From positions 1-57,081 of the forward strand of contig NZ_JNVB01000018.1 of NCBI RefSeq assembly GCF_000770305.1: a stretch of DNA of 57,081 nt. Direction: 5' to 3'. Position numbers and translations under genes: made by a program. The DNA comes from Erwinia oleae. GTDB lineage: Bacteria > Pseudomonadota > Gammaproteobacteria > Enterobacterales > Enterobacteriaceae. Numbering within the stretch: position 1 is the stretch's first letter; every line of letters begins with the position of its first letter. The notes beneath the pieces were generated by a model. The model ran no database searches. It saw only the letters and a list, made by a program, of their open reading frames with translations, and was not told the DNA's origin. This document shows, piece after piece, positions 27,530 through 38,071 of this stretch.

Positions 27530-28255
27530 ATGAAGCGATATCTGGTTTTCCAGCTCTATGCGCCGCTGGCGTCATGGGGCGTTGAAGCCGTGGGCGAAGT
27601 CCGCCATACGGCACCCGTGCCAACGCGATCTGCCATTCTTGGGCTGCTCGCCGCCGCCGTAGGCATTCGACGTGAAGAAGAAGAGCGCCTGGCCCTTTTT
27701 AATCAGCACTATCATCTTGCCCTACGCCCGCTATCGTCGGTGGAGCGCTGGCTGCGTGATTACCATACGGTCAGCATGCCACGTGAGAATAAAAAACACC
27801 GTTATGTTACACGTCGCGATGAACTGCGTATGGCTCCGGCAGAAGTGGGTACCATTATTACGCAGCGAGAGTACCGCTGCGATGGCTACTGGCATATTGC
27901 CGTCAGCGAACAGTCGCAAGCCCCCGAAGACCTGGCGACGCTGCATGCCGCACTGCTGGCGCCCCGTTTCCCTCTTTATCTGGGACGGAAATCCTGCCCG
28001 TTGGCGCTACCGCTGTCGCCGCGCCTGATGGAAGGCTCTCTGAATCAGGTTTTCATTCAGGCCGCGCGTGAAATGGCTCCCTCTGAACTGTCGATGCTCA
28101 TGAAGGGGGGAAGCCGCTGTTACTGGGACGATCCAAATGAAGAGAGCCTGCTCAGGCAAGAACAGCAGCACTGTCACAACCAGTCTGTAAGCCGTAAACG
28201 GTGGCAGTTTGGTCGCTACACGCGCTTCAGCGGTTTGTTACAGGAGGCGGAATAA
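27530..28255 (+). CDS. cas5: Cas5e (CasD), 5'-handle-binding subunit of Cascade
   Basis: Caps the 5' handle of the crRNA. 241 residues, starting LVFQLYAPLASWGVEAVGEVRHTAPVPTRSAI in two conserved blocks, the standard Cas5e N-terminus with a GxxxR-type turn. GAGGA lies a few bases before the ATG. The stop overlaps the cas6e start by one base (TAATG). Confidence 0.95.
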   Translation: MKRYLVFQLYAPLASWGVEAVGEVRHTAPVPTRSAILGLLAAAVGIRREEEERLALFNQHYHLALRPLSSVERWLRDYHTVSMPRENKKHRYVTRRDELRMAPAEVGTIITQREYRCDGYWHIAVSEQSQAPEDLATLHAALLAPRFPLYLGRKSCPLALPLSPRLMEGSLNQVFIQAAREMAPSELSMLMKGGSRCYWDDPNEESLLRQEQQHCHNQSVSRKRWQFGRYTRFSGLLQEAE

Positions 28256-28953
28256 TGTATCTGTCTCGTATCCAACTCAGGCTTGAACGCCTGAAGCCCT
28301 CTATGCTGGAGAAGTGGCGGGGCGCGGCATCCTATGCCGGACATCAGTGGTTATGGCAGCTCTTCCCGCAGCAGGAGACAAGGCCTTTCCTTTTTCGTCA
28401 GGAACCAAAGGCAGGCTTTTTTGTTCTTTCAGAAACGCTGCCACTGCCTGAGCACGCACTGTTTTCCATTGAGACCAAACCGTTTAACCCTCATCTGGAA
28501 GTAGGGCTTGAACTCAGTTTTCAACTCCGCGCCAATCCAGTTGTTTGCAAAAACAATAAGCGCTGTGACGTAATGATGGATGCGAAATTCCAGGCTAAAG
28601 CCAATGGCATTGCGCAGCAAAACTGGTGGGAATTGCAAACGCGGGCCGCTCATCAATGGCTTGAACGCCAGGGAGATCAACACGGATTCAGTCCTGTTGC
28701 TTCCTCCTTTGACGAATTTGCTCTGTGGGCGGGCAGTGAGGAGGATCTTTCCTTACAGGCGGCAACCTCAGTGAAGGCTTATCAGCAGCATCGTTTACAA
28801 CGCAAGGCAAATGAGCCCCCCATCAGGTATAGCAGTGTGGACTTCAGTGGCAGGTTAACAGTGACTGATGTGGCGCTTTTTCAGCAGGCGCTGTTTCACG
28901 GTATTGGGAAAAGCAAGGCGCTTGGCTGTGGTTTATTAATGATAAAAAGGTAA
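28255..28953 (+). CDS. cas6e: Cas6e (CasE), crRNA-processing endoribonuclease
   Basis: Cuts pre-crRNA at the base of the repeat hairpin and stays bound to it. The ATG at 28255 (MYLSRIQLRLERLK, matching the family start) gives 232 residues, longer than E. coli CasE (199). Catalytic H30 with Y27 sits in YAGHQWLWQLFP, equivalent to the E. coli H20 region; the glycine-rich loop GKSKALGCGLL closes the C-terminus. It must process the two different hairpin repeats in this locus and possibly the degenerate ones. Confidence 0.95.
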   Translation: MYLSRIQLRLERLKPSMLEKWRGAASYAGHQWLWQLFPQQETRPFLFRQEPKAGFFVLSETLPLPEHALFSIETKPFNPHLEVGLELSFQLRANPVVCKNNKRCDVMMDAKFQAKANGIAQQNWWELQTRAAHQWLERQGDQHGFSPVASSFDEFALWAGSEEDLSLQAATSVKAYQQHRLQRKANEPPIRYSSVDFSGRLTVTDVALFQQALFHGIGKSKALGCGLLMIKR

Positions 28954-28958
28954 CGGCA

Positions 28959-30172
<1,214 letters not shown>

Positions 30173-30200
30173 ATTACAGATCTTTAATAATAGGGATTTT

Positions 30201-30256
30201 CCGGTAGAATCTTTGTCGGCCTAAAAAGCCTTATTAATCAGTTGTATAGTTTTAGA
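30201..30256 (+). promoter_or_regulatory. Leader of CRISPR array 2
   Basis: AT-rich sequence from the shared motif CCGGTAGAAT (30201-30210) to TTTTAGAG at the first repeat. Motif-to-repeat distance is 56 bases, exactly as in array 1. AAAAAGCC and TTATTAATCA stretches resemble the IHF region of the E. coli leader. Confidence 0.75.
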
Positions 30257-32420
30257 GTGTTCCCCGCGTCCGCGGGGTTAAACCGAACGATTTACCGATG
30301 TTGGACTCACCGACCAGGTGTTCCCCGCGTCCGCGGGGTTAAACCGCAGCAATCGTTGGTAATAAAGAACTGCCAGTCGTGTTCCCCGCGTCCGCGGGGT
30401 TAAACCGCGTTATGGACGGGCCTATATCGTAGAAGATGTGTGTTCCCCGCGTCCGCGGGGTTAAACCGACCTTCAATAGGCTTATCACGTTCCGCCAGGT
30501 GTGTTCCCCGCGTCCGCGGGGTTAAACCGCCACTGTGCCTTTGGTAATCTGGGAACATTCCGTGTTCCCCGCGTCCGCGGGGTTAAACCGCGTCGATAGC
30601 CTGTGATATTTTTGAATAGTACGTGTTCCCCGCGTCCGCGGGGTTAAACCGGCATAGGTAGTCAGCAGTATCTCAGTAGATTTGTGTTCCCCGCGTCCGC
30701 GGGGTTAAACCGCCGGTTGCAGCCGATGCAGTGATGAGAGATCGGTGTTCCCCGCGTCCGCGGGGTTAAACCGCCGTCATCACCTTCGGCGGCAATATTG
30801 ATGGCGTGTTCCCCGCGTCCGCGGGGTTAAACCGAAAATTTTTCATAGCGTTGAAATCCACCCGTCGTGTTCCCCGCGTCCGCGGGGTTAAACCGGGGAT
30901 TATTTCTGACATGGCTCCAGCAGAGTCGTGTTCCCCGCGTCCGCGGGGTTAAACCGGCGCTGCTGATTGAGGGGTATCGCGATATTGAGTGTTCCCCGCG
31001 TCCGCGGGGTTAAACCTCGTAGCGGCTGGCGATGCTGGCGACGACGTCGGTGTTCCCCGCGTCCGCGGGGTTAAACCGGTGCCTACGTTGTGGATGAAAT
31101 CGCGCACGCTGTGTTCCCCGCGTCCGCGGGGTTAAACCAGTCGCGCAGTTCGTCCGATTTAGATTCCAGAAGTGTTCCCCGCGTCCGCGGGGTTAAACCG
31201 AGCCAGGACTTAGTGTCGTCATGCGCATCACTGTGTTCCCCGCGTCCGCGGGGTTAAACCGTTGAGTGCCTGAAAAATTTACAGGAGATGGCGGTGTTCC
31301 CCGCGTCCGCGGGGTTAAACCGAGTTGAAGGCGAAAGGCGAGATTCCACCTAACGTGTTCCCCGCGTCCGCGGGGTTAAACCGAGATCTCTTGTCAGGTT
31401 GCAGTGCAACCCGACGTGTTCCCCGCGTCCGCGGGGTTAAACCGGGGGGAGACGATCATGCGTGAGCAACTAACAGGTGTTCCCCGCGTCCGCGGGGTTA
31501 AACCGACGCGGCTGCTGCCGAACTATCAGCCGTGGATGTGTTCCCCGCGTCCGCGGGGTTAAACCGGCCGAGAATCAGGTTGCTGTTTTAACACAAGTGT
31601 GTTCCCCGCGTCCGCGGGGTTAAACCGGCAGGAGTTAGCCGGGATGCCGACGCCGAGCAGTGTTCCCCGCGTCCGCGGGGTTAAACCGCCCGGGAACTGC
31701 CACCGCACCGGCCATTGAACGTGTTCCCCGCGTCCGCGGGGTTAAACCGTTTTTGAGCCGGCGCGACTGATGGTTACCCGGGTGTTCCCCGCGTCCGCGG
31801 GGTTAAACCGCGCGGCCAGAAAATCATCCTGATCGGTATCGTGTGTTCCCCGCGTCCGCGGGGTTAAACCGCGTGCGGCGGGATTCTCCTCCGAGCCGCG
31901 AGCGTGTTCCCCGCGTCCGCGGGGTTAAACCGGCTGGAGAGGAAATCGGCTGGTTCATTCAGCAGTGTTCCCCGCGTCCGCGGGGTTAAACCGGCTATTG
32001 GCAACAGTATGGCGGTACCAGTTATGTGTTCCCCGCGTCCGCGGGGTTAAACCGCGTCGGCTTCTTCCACGGATGGCCTTCAGGTGGTGTTCCCCGCGTC
32101 CGCGGGGTTAAACCGGAGCCATGCAGTCCCAGCATTCTATACTTTCCGTGTTCCCCGCGTCCGCGGGGTTAAACCGCAATACGATGCGCTTTGTAACTCT
32201 TGTTGTTTGTGTTCCCCGCGTCCGCGGGGTTAAACCGAGCACACAAATGCCAGAACTTATTGAAATATCGTGTTCCCCGCATCCGCGGGGTTAAACCGGG
32301 CCCAACCCTGCGCATGGGTTATCACCGCTGGTGTTCCCCGCATCCGCGGGGTTAAACCGGGCCTAACCCTGCGCATGGGTTATCACCGCTAGTGTTCCCC
32401 GCATCCGCGGGGTTAAACCG
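30257..32420 (+). CRISPR. CRISPR array 2, type I-E, 36 repeats and 35 spacers
   Basis: 29-base repeats at an unbroken 61-base period, 32-base spacers. The repeat starts GTGTTCCCC, has core GCGTCCGC and ends GGGGTTAAACCG; the 7-bp stem CCCCGCG/CGCGGGG has a TC loop. The leader is on the left, beside cas2. Repeat 13 ends in T (31017) and repeat 15 in A (31139) instead of G. The last three repeats (32270, 32331, 32392) have GCATCC in the core, and spacers 34 and 35 are near-copies. Length and sequence uniformity indicate long, recent activity. Confidence 0.99.
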
Positions 32421-32537
32421 TGCGCCTTTCCCGCCTCACGACTGACCGAAGTATGTAACAGTGAATCCACTGGTAAGCGGTGCTGCCAACACGCATTGAA
32501 AATGAGTAAAAAGACAAAAATCCGTTTTGTGATCTAT

Positions 32538-32558
32538 ATATCTTTAAATTAAAGCTAT
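32538..32558 (+). promoter_or_regulatory. Inverted repeat upstream of the PTS operon, candidate operator
   Basis: ATATCTTTAA-A-TTAAAGCTAT: 10-base arms with one mismatch around a single central base, about 50 bases before the first gene of the operon. A plausible site for the GntR/HutC regulator encoded at its end; a TGTGATC half-site just before it could be CRP. Confidence 0.4.
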
Positions 32559-32607
32559 ATAGTTTTAAATGGATGCTATACAGGAGTTTGTCCAAAAGGA
32601 TTGAATG

Positions 32608-33981
32608 ATGAAGACAACGTTTCCAGAGGATTTTTGGTGGGGATGCGCTGAATCGGCGGCACAAACGGAAGGTGAAGCAGATACGTCCACCTCAATCACC
32701 AACTGGCAATATTGGTATCAACAGCAGCCGGAGCGTTTTTTTAATCAGCACGGTCCACGGCATACACGTAATAGCTATTCCCGCTATAAACAGGATGTTG
32801 AGCTGATGCATAATATCGGTTTGAATAGTTTTCGGACCTCAATTTCCTGGGCGCGACTGTTACCTGATGGTAAAAATGCCGATCAAAAAGCTATCGATTA
32901 TTACCGCAGTTTTTTTATCGAACTGAGAAATAGCGGTATCGAACCCGTCGTCACGCTAATGCATTTTGATATGCCTTATTTAATGCAGCAAAAGGGCGGT
33001 TGGACTAATCGCGCCGTCGTTAACGCCTTCGCTGATTATGCAGCCCTCTGTTTTAAATTATTTTCGAATGAAGTAAAAAACTGGATAACGTTTAACGAAC
33101 CTATTGTGCCGTTGGAGGGTGGGTATTTATATGATTTCCATTATCCCAATCAGCGTGACTTTAAGATGGCGGCTCAGGCTGCATTCTTCACCCAGCTTGC
33201 TCATGCAAAAGCAGTTAACGTCTATCGGGCCAGTGGTCAGAAGGGTAACATTGGTATTGTCTTAAATCTTACCCCGTCCTATCCACGTTCAATAAATCCG
33301 GCGGATAAAAAGGCTGCGCTCATTGCCGACCTGTTCTTTAACCGAAGTTTCCTTGATCCTTCATTAAAGGGGCGCTACCCCCATAAATTGATTGCATTAC
33401 TAAAAAAACATCAGCAGTTACCGGAATATACTGCGAAAGATCTTCGTGAAATAGCCACGGCGGCGATTGATATTCTGGGTGTCAATTATTACCACCCGCG
33501 ACGTGTACAGGCGAAAATTCACGCTATACATCCTCATGCGCCTTTTATGCCTGAATGGTTCTTTGATAATTATGAAATGCCTGGCCGCCGAATGAATCCT
33601 TATCGTGGCTGGGAAATTTATCCGCAAGGACTGTACGATATTCTGACTAATCTGCGTGACCACTACGGCAATATCCCTTGTTTTATTTCTGAAAATGGCA
33701 TGGGTGTCGAAAACGAAGAGCGTTTTATACGCAAAGGCATCGTTGAGGATGACTACCGGATAGCGTTTATGCAGGACCATCTACGCTGTATCAGTGAGGC
33801 GATTAGCGAAGGAAGCGCTTGTTTTGGTTATCACTGCTGGACGTTCATAGATAACTGGTCATGGTTAAATGCCTATAAAAATCGCTATGGACTATATCGA
33901 TTCGATCTGTCGGATGGCAGTATCAGTCCAAAACGAAGTGCTTATTGGTATCAAGACGTCATTAGAAAAAATGGTTTTTAA
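32608..33981 (+). CDS. Glycoside hydrolase family 1, 6-phospho-beta-glucosidase-type
   Basis: Hydrolyses the phosphorylated disaccharide delivered by the PTS encoded next to it. About 457 residues; the ATG at 32608 is 7 bases from AAAAGGA (an adjacent ATG at 32605 is only 4). GH1 hallmarks: acid/base E164 in TFNEP and nucleophile E362 in ISENGMG; the C-terminal region FIDNWSWLNAYKNRYGLYRFD also fits GH1. In the usual enzymes a Ser/Lys/Tyr set near the C-terminus reads the 6-phosphate; here PKRSAYWYQDVI gives K, S and Y in that region. The natural sugar is unknown. Confidence 0.9.
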   Translation: MKTTFPEDFWWGCAESAAQTEGEADTSTSITNWQYWYQQQPERFFNQHGPRHTRNSYSRYKQDVELMHNIGLNSFRTSISWARLLPDGKNADQKAIDYYRSFFIELRNSGIEPVVTLMHFDMPYLMQQKGGWTNRAVVNAFADYAALCFKLFSNEVKNWITFNEPIVPLEGGYLYDFHYPNQRDFKMAAQAAFFTQLAHAKAVNVYRASGQKGNIGIVLNLTPSYPRSINPADKKAALIADLFFNRSFLDPSLKGRYPHKLIALLKKHQQLPEYTAKDLREIATAAIDILGVNYYHPRRVQAKIHAIHPHAPFMPEWFFDNYEMPGRRMNPYRGWEIYPQGLYDILTNLRDHYGNIPCFISENGMGVENEERFIRKGIVEDDYRIAFMQDHLRCISEAISEGSACFGYHCWTFIDNWSWLNAYKNRYGLYRFDLSDGSISPKRSAYWYQDVIRKNGF

Positions 33982-34001
33982 TATTTTATAAGGGAAAGGT
34001 C

Positions 34002-34313
34002 ATGTTTGAACATATGGACTATGAAGAAATTGTTATGGGGATAATTGTTAATGCCGGTCAATGCAAAAGTTTTGCTTTTCAGGCATTACAGCAGGCTAAA
34101 AAAGGGAACATCGTAGAGTCCACGGCATTAATGACGCAATCTGAAATAATGGCTAAAGAAGCGCATGTTCTTCAAACGCGGCTAATTGAGTTTGATGAGG
34201 GCGAAGGTAAAATTCCGGTTCATTTGATCATGGTACATGCGCAGGATCATTTGATGACGGCAATGCTGGCTAAAGAGTTAATTCAGGAAATCATTGAGTT
34301 ACATCAGCGCTGA
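34002..34313 (+). CDS. PTS EIIA component, lactose/cellobiose family
   Basis: Phosphocarrier between HPr and EIIB. 103 residues, three-helix bundle type: the conserved GIIVNAGQCKSFAFQAL and the signature VHAQDHLMTAMLAKEL, with H79 the likely phosphorylated histidine. AAGGGAAAGG lies just upstream. Cotranscribed with the GH1 gene (20-base gap) and the EIICB gene. Confidence 0.93.
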   Translation: MFEHMDYEEIVMGIIVNAGQCKSFAFQALQQAKKGNIVESTALMTQSEIMAKEAHVLQTRLIEFDEGEGKIPVHLIMVHAQDHLMTAMLAKELIQEIIELHQR

Positions 34314-34358
34314 TTAAAACTATATTTTAAATATCACACTGTTAAAACAGGTGGCCTT

Positions 34359-36098
34359 ATGTCCGATTCAACATTTCTTGGGCGTATTACCGATATATCA
34401 CAAAAGATGGCTTCTGAAGTGCATTTGCGGAGCCTGCGGGATAGCTTTGTCATTGCAATACCTTTTCTGGTGTTGGCAGGGCTGTTTATTATGCTCAATT
34501 TTGTTATTCTTTCACCTTCCGGTATGCTTTCAGGTTGGTGCTCACCAGAAAAGTTAACATTGCTCAGTAATATTGGCGATCGTGTTCTTAATGGCACGAT
34601 GAATATTTTATCAATAATGCTGGTATTGTTGATTTCTTATAATATTGCCAGTAAAAAAAGGTTTGATACACCGATCATTCCGGCAATGGTATCGCTGGCA
34701 GCTTTCTTTGTCTTAATGCCTGTTAACACGCAGGTGCTCGCGCCGGGTGGCGATGCGCCAGTCGAGGTAGGCGGCGTTGTTTCATACAGCCTGACCAATG
34801 CGGGGGGCGTTTTTCTTGCCATTCTCACCGCTGTCATTGGCACGACCATTTTCCTGTGGATATCAAAAAACAGGTATTTGACCATTCACCTCGGTGATGA
34901 TGTCCCCCCGATGGTTGCGCAATCATTCCAGTCGATGTTCTCTATCATGCTGACTATCGGGATATTCGCGCTGGCAGCATTCAGTGTGACGACACTGACG
35001 CATCTGGAAATTTATCAGGTGATTCAGCAGGCTATTCAGGCACCGCTTGTTCATCTGACGACAAATTTGTCAGGTTTTATTGCATTAACCACATTAACGA
35101 ATGTGCTTTTTTCGCTCGGTATACATCCATCCGGCATTATTAATCCCATTCTTGAACCGCCTTTGCTGGTCGCCATGCAGGAGAATATGTCCGCATTTGC
35201 GCAAGGGCTTATTCCACCGCACATTATTGTGCTGCCTTTTCGCGATTTGTATGGGCATCTGGGCGGCACCGGCAGCACGTTGTCGCTGTTGCTTGCCATT
35301 ATGCTGCGTAGCAAAATGTCTAGCCACCGTAACTTTTCGCGTACGGTGATGGCACCGGGGATATTTAATATTAATGAGCCCGTTATTTTTGGTTTTCCGG
35401 TGCTTTATAATCCATTGATAATGATCCCCTTCATTATCGCCCCGCAGATTAACTTTATTATTGCTTACTTTGCTACCGATCTTGGAATGGTTTCCCGCAT
35501 CGTTGCTTACGTGCCGTGGTCGGTTCCACCTCTGTTATCTGGCTGGTTAGGCTCCGGGGGGGATTTCCGGAACGTTATTTTGCAAGTTATTCTGCTGGTC
35601 TTTGGTGTGGTTGCTTACCTGCCGTTCCTGATGGCGTATGAACGCTCTCTTATTGAAGGAAAAAGCAAAAAAATTATCGATGCAGCAGGGGAGCAGCGGC
35701 AGTCCGTAACCGCTCCCGCTGATATCAGCGACGCGATGACGCTGCCGGGGAATCCGCCAAAGGCCACGTCATCCTCTCTTGAAAAAGCAAACGGTAAAAC
35801 CTTCATCCTGATGTGCAATGAGGGAATGTCCACCTCTATCGTTGCCTCTAAAATGCGTAAGTATGCCGAAAGTCAGGGATGTCATTTACAGGTCTACGCG
35901 ATCAACCTGGGTAAATTAAGCCTTGAATATCCTAAAGCCGATCTTATTCTGCTCGGCCCACAACTCACTTATATGGCGGAAAACATCAGCAGTGAAATAA
36001 ACCATCACTGTCCGGTTTTACCGATTGATCCACAGCATTTCAGTAAGCTCGATGGCAAAGCCGTTATTGAAGCCGCATTGCCTTATATCAGCAAATAA
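34359..36098 (+). CDS. PTS EIICB component, lactose/cellobiose family, fused domains
   Basis: Membrane transporter plus phosphorylation domain in one chain. 579 residues: EIIC (about 20-430) with some ten membrane segments, a Ser/Pro/Ala-rich linker, and a C-terminal EIIB domain starting FILMCNEGMSTS, in which C486 is the phosphocysteine. Enteric chitobiose/cellobiose systems usually have separate B and C; the IICB fusion is the arrangement of Gram-positive lactose PTS proteins. Substrate probably a beta-linked disaccharide or aryl-glucoside. Confidence 0.92.
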   Translation: MSDSTFLGRITDISQKMASEVHLRSLRDSFVIAIPFLVLAGLFIMLNFVILSPSGMLSGWCSPEKLTLLSNIGDRVLNGTMNILSIMLVLLISYNIASKKRFDTPIIPAMVSLAAFFVLMPVNTQVLAPGGDAPVEVGGVVSYSLTNAGGVFLAILTAVIGTTIFLWISKNRYLTIHLGDDVPPMVAQSFQSMFSIMLTIGIFALAAFSVTTLTHLEIYQVIQQAIQAPLVHLTTNLSGFIALTTLTNVLFSLGIHPSGIINPILEPPLLVAMQENMSAFAQGLIPPHIIVLPFRDLYGHLGGTGSTLSLLLAIMLRSKMSSHRNFSRTVMAPGIFNINEPVIFGFPVLYNPLIMIPFIIAPQINFIIAYFATDLGMVSRIVAYVPWSVPPLLSGWLGSGGDFRNVILQVILLVFGVVAYLPFLMAYERSLIEGKSKKIIDAAGEQRQSVTAPADISDAMTLPGNPPKATSSSLEKANGKTFILMCNEGMSTSIVASKMRKYAESQGCHLQVYAINLGKLSLEYPKADLILLGPQLTYMAENISSEINHHCPVLPIDPQHFSKLDGKAVIEAALPYISK

Positions 36099-36121
36099 AA
36101 AATAATTGAAAGGACGAGAGA

Positions 36122-37156
36122 ATGACGATTACAAGTGCATTTATCGGATTCGGCAAAAGCGCCACGCGTTATCATTTGCCCTATGTGCTGGCACGAAAGG
36201 ACAAATTTACGGTTAAACGTATTTACGACATTAAACGGCAGGCTGATAAAGAGAACCAGCAGGCGTATCAGCATATTTTATTTACCAGCGAGCTGGCAGA
36301 TATCCTGAACGATGCAGACATTACGCTGGTGACGATATGTACGCATCCGGACAGTCATTATTACTATGCGCGCCTGTGCCTGGAAAACGGTAAAAATGTG
36401 CTGGTGGAGAAACCGTTCACCACTACGCTGGATGAGGCGAAAACGCTGTTTGCCATTGCGCGTGAAAAAGGACTGACGGTTTCTCCCTTCCAGAATCGCC
36501 GCTTTGATAGCTGCTTTCTAACTATGAAGCAGGCCATTGAGAGCGGCAAACTGGGCAAGATTGTTGAGGTGGAAAGTCATTTCGACTATTTTCGCCCGGA
36601 AGCTGAAACCAGCCCCGGTGGTCATTTTAACGGGGCGTTTTATGGTCTTGGCGTGCATACCCTCGACCAGATTATCTCGCTATTTGGCCGCCCACAGCAG
36701 GTCGGTTATCACCTGCAAAAACTGCGTAACCCGCTCAACCCTGATGATACGTTCGAAGTTCAGCTCTATTTCAAAGAGATGAAGGCGATTATTAAAACCA
36801 GCCATCTGGTGAAAATAGATTATCCAAAATTTATTGTCCATGGCACTCATGGCTCGTTTATTCGTTATGGTATTGATCGGCAGGAAACCAGTCTGAAGGC
36901 AGGCGTGATGCCGGGTGAGCCCGATTTTGCGCACGACCCCCAGCAGGCCGTTCTGGAATATACAGATTGTTCAGGAGAAACCGTGCGTGAGCAATTACCT
37001 GCGGTGCAGGGTGATTACGGACGCGTTTATGATGCGCTCTATGAAACGCTGGTAAATGGCGCGCCGAACTATGTTAGCGAGCAGGAAGCGCTGACCAATC
37101 TTGATATTCTCGAAACAGCTTTCAAACAACCTTCTCCTGCTGTAGTGACTTTGTGA
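36122..37156 (+). CDS. Gfo/Idh/MocA-family NAD(P)-dependent oxidoreductase, YhhX-like
   Basis: 344 residues, closely similar along the whole length to E. coli YhhX: N-terminal Rossmann fold (AFIGFGKSATRYHLPYVL), the VEKPFTT motif with K97, a substrate domain with GLGVHTLDQI and TSHLVKIDYPKFIVHG. Family members oxidise or reduce sugars and sugar acids. Within a PTS operon it may handle an oxidised or unusual sugar moiety. AAAGGACGAGAG upstream of the ATG; 23-base gap from the EIICB gene. Confidence 0.88.
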   Translation: MTITSAFIGFGKSATRYHLPYVLARKDKFTVKRIYDIKRQADKENQQAYQHILFTSELADILNDADITLVTICTHPDSHYYYARLCLENGKNVLVEKPFTTTLDEAKTLFAIAREKGLTVSPFQNRRFDSCFLTMKQAIESGKLGKIVEVESHFDYFRPEAETSPGGHFNGAFYGLGVHTLDQIISLFGRPQQVGYHLQKLRNPLNPDDTFEVQLYFKEMKAIIKTSHLVKIDYPKFIVHGTHGSFIRYGIDRQETSLKAGVMPGEPDFAHDPQQAVLEYTDCSGETVREQLPAVQGDYGRVYDALYETLVNGAPNYVSEQEALTNLDILETAFKQPSPAVVTL

Positions 37157-37168
37157 TAAGGGACAATC

Positions 37169-38029
37169 ATGAAACGTATTTTGAACTGTCGAACCACTGA
37201 TTTTGCTTTATCTGTAACAGGCCCGGAGCTGGCGCAGGCTATCGCAAGTTCTGAAGGCCGCGTTATTATGACGGAAGTCGCTGCCAGCGCCGCGCCGTTA
37301 TACGCTGAAATCACTAACGCAGAATTACTGAGTGCATTTGGGGCCGATTTAATCTTACTCAAAGGCCTTAACTGTCAGCAGCAGCAGGTCAGCGGAAGTT
37401 CCGTCGCGTTTGGAGAAACGGCCGTGGCGCAAATTAAACGGTTAACGGGTTGTTTGGTGGGCGTGAGCCTGGAGGTGCTGGCAGAGGACGCGGCGCAAGG
37501 GACAACGGGGTTCAGCAGTGAAAATCTTGCGCGAGTCCAGGATGCCGATTTTATTTGCCTGACGGGTTATGACAAACCTGGCGTAACCACACAGCGTATG
37601 CATCAGGTTATTCGTCAAACTTGTGAAGCATGCTCAAAAATGGTTTTGGTTGCGAAATTTTACAGCCAGGGCGTTGCGCAACCGGAAGAGTATGCCAGCT
37701 ATATCACTGCGGGCGCGCATGGCGCGATCGTTCCCGCTCCGGCCAGTTGTCGCGGTGCCAGCGAGGCAAATGTCAGCGCCGCGATAGCGGCGATACAGCA
37801 GGCCAGTGGCCTTGCTGTTACCACTATCAGCAGTAGTCAGGAAGGCGCGGACTGTGCTACGGTTCGCGAAATTGGCCTTGCCAGCAAGCGCTGTGGCAGC
37901 GACATGCATAACTTTGGTGATGCGGGCGTGGCCGGAATGGCCGATCCGGAAGCGGTAAAAGCGCTGTCGATTGCGATCCGGGGCCGCCGGCATACCTGGG
38001 TGCGCATGGCTGCGTCATTACATCGCTAA
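37169..38029 (+). CDS. Uncharacterised barrel-like protein of the PTS operon
   Basis: 286 residues, not recognised with certainty. Alternating beta/alpha pattern resembling a TIM barrel: IMTEVAAS, ADLILLKGLNC, GVSLEVL, ADFICLTGYDKPGV, KMVLVAKF, GAHGAIVPAPA, then a C-terminal histidine-rich SDMHNFGDAG. It resembles a domain of unknown function that is often encoded next to cellobiose-type PTS genes. Starts 12 bases after the YhhX-like gene, AAGGGA upstream. A role in sugar-phosphate metabolism is inferred only from the operon. Confidence 0.7.
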   Translation: MKRILNCRTTDFALSVTGPELAQAIASSEGRVIMTEVAASAAPLYAEITNAELLSAFGADLILLKGLNCQQQQVSGSSVAFGETAVAQIKRLTGCLVGVSLEVLAEDAAQGTTGFSSENLARVQDADFICLTGYDKPGVTTQRMHQVIRQTCEACSKMVLVAKFYSQGVAQPEEYASYITAGAHGAIVPAPASCRGASEANVSAAIAAIQQASGLAVTTISSSQEGADCATVREIGLASKRCGSDMHNFGDAGVAGMADPEAVKALSIAIRGRRHTWVRMAASLHR

Positions 38030-38071
38030 CGGCCAGACGTACGGATCAGAGGAGCCGCTTCGGAGTGTACT

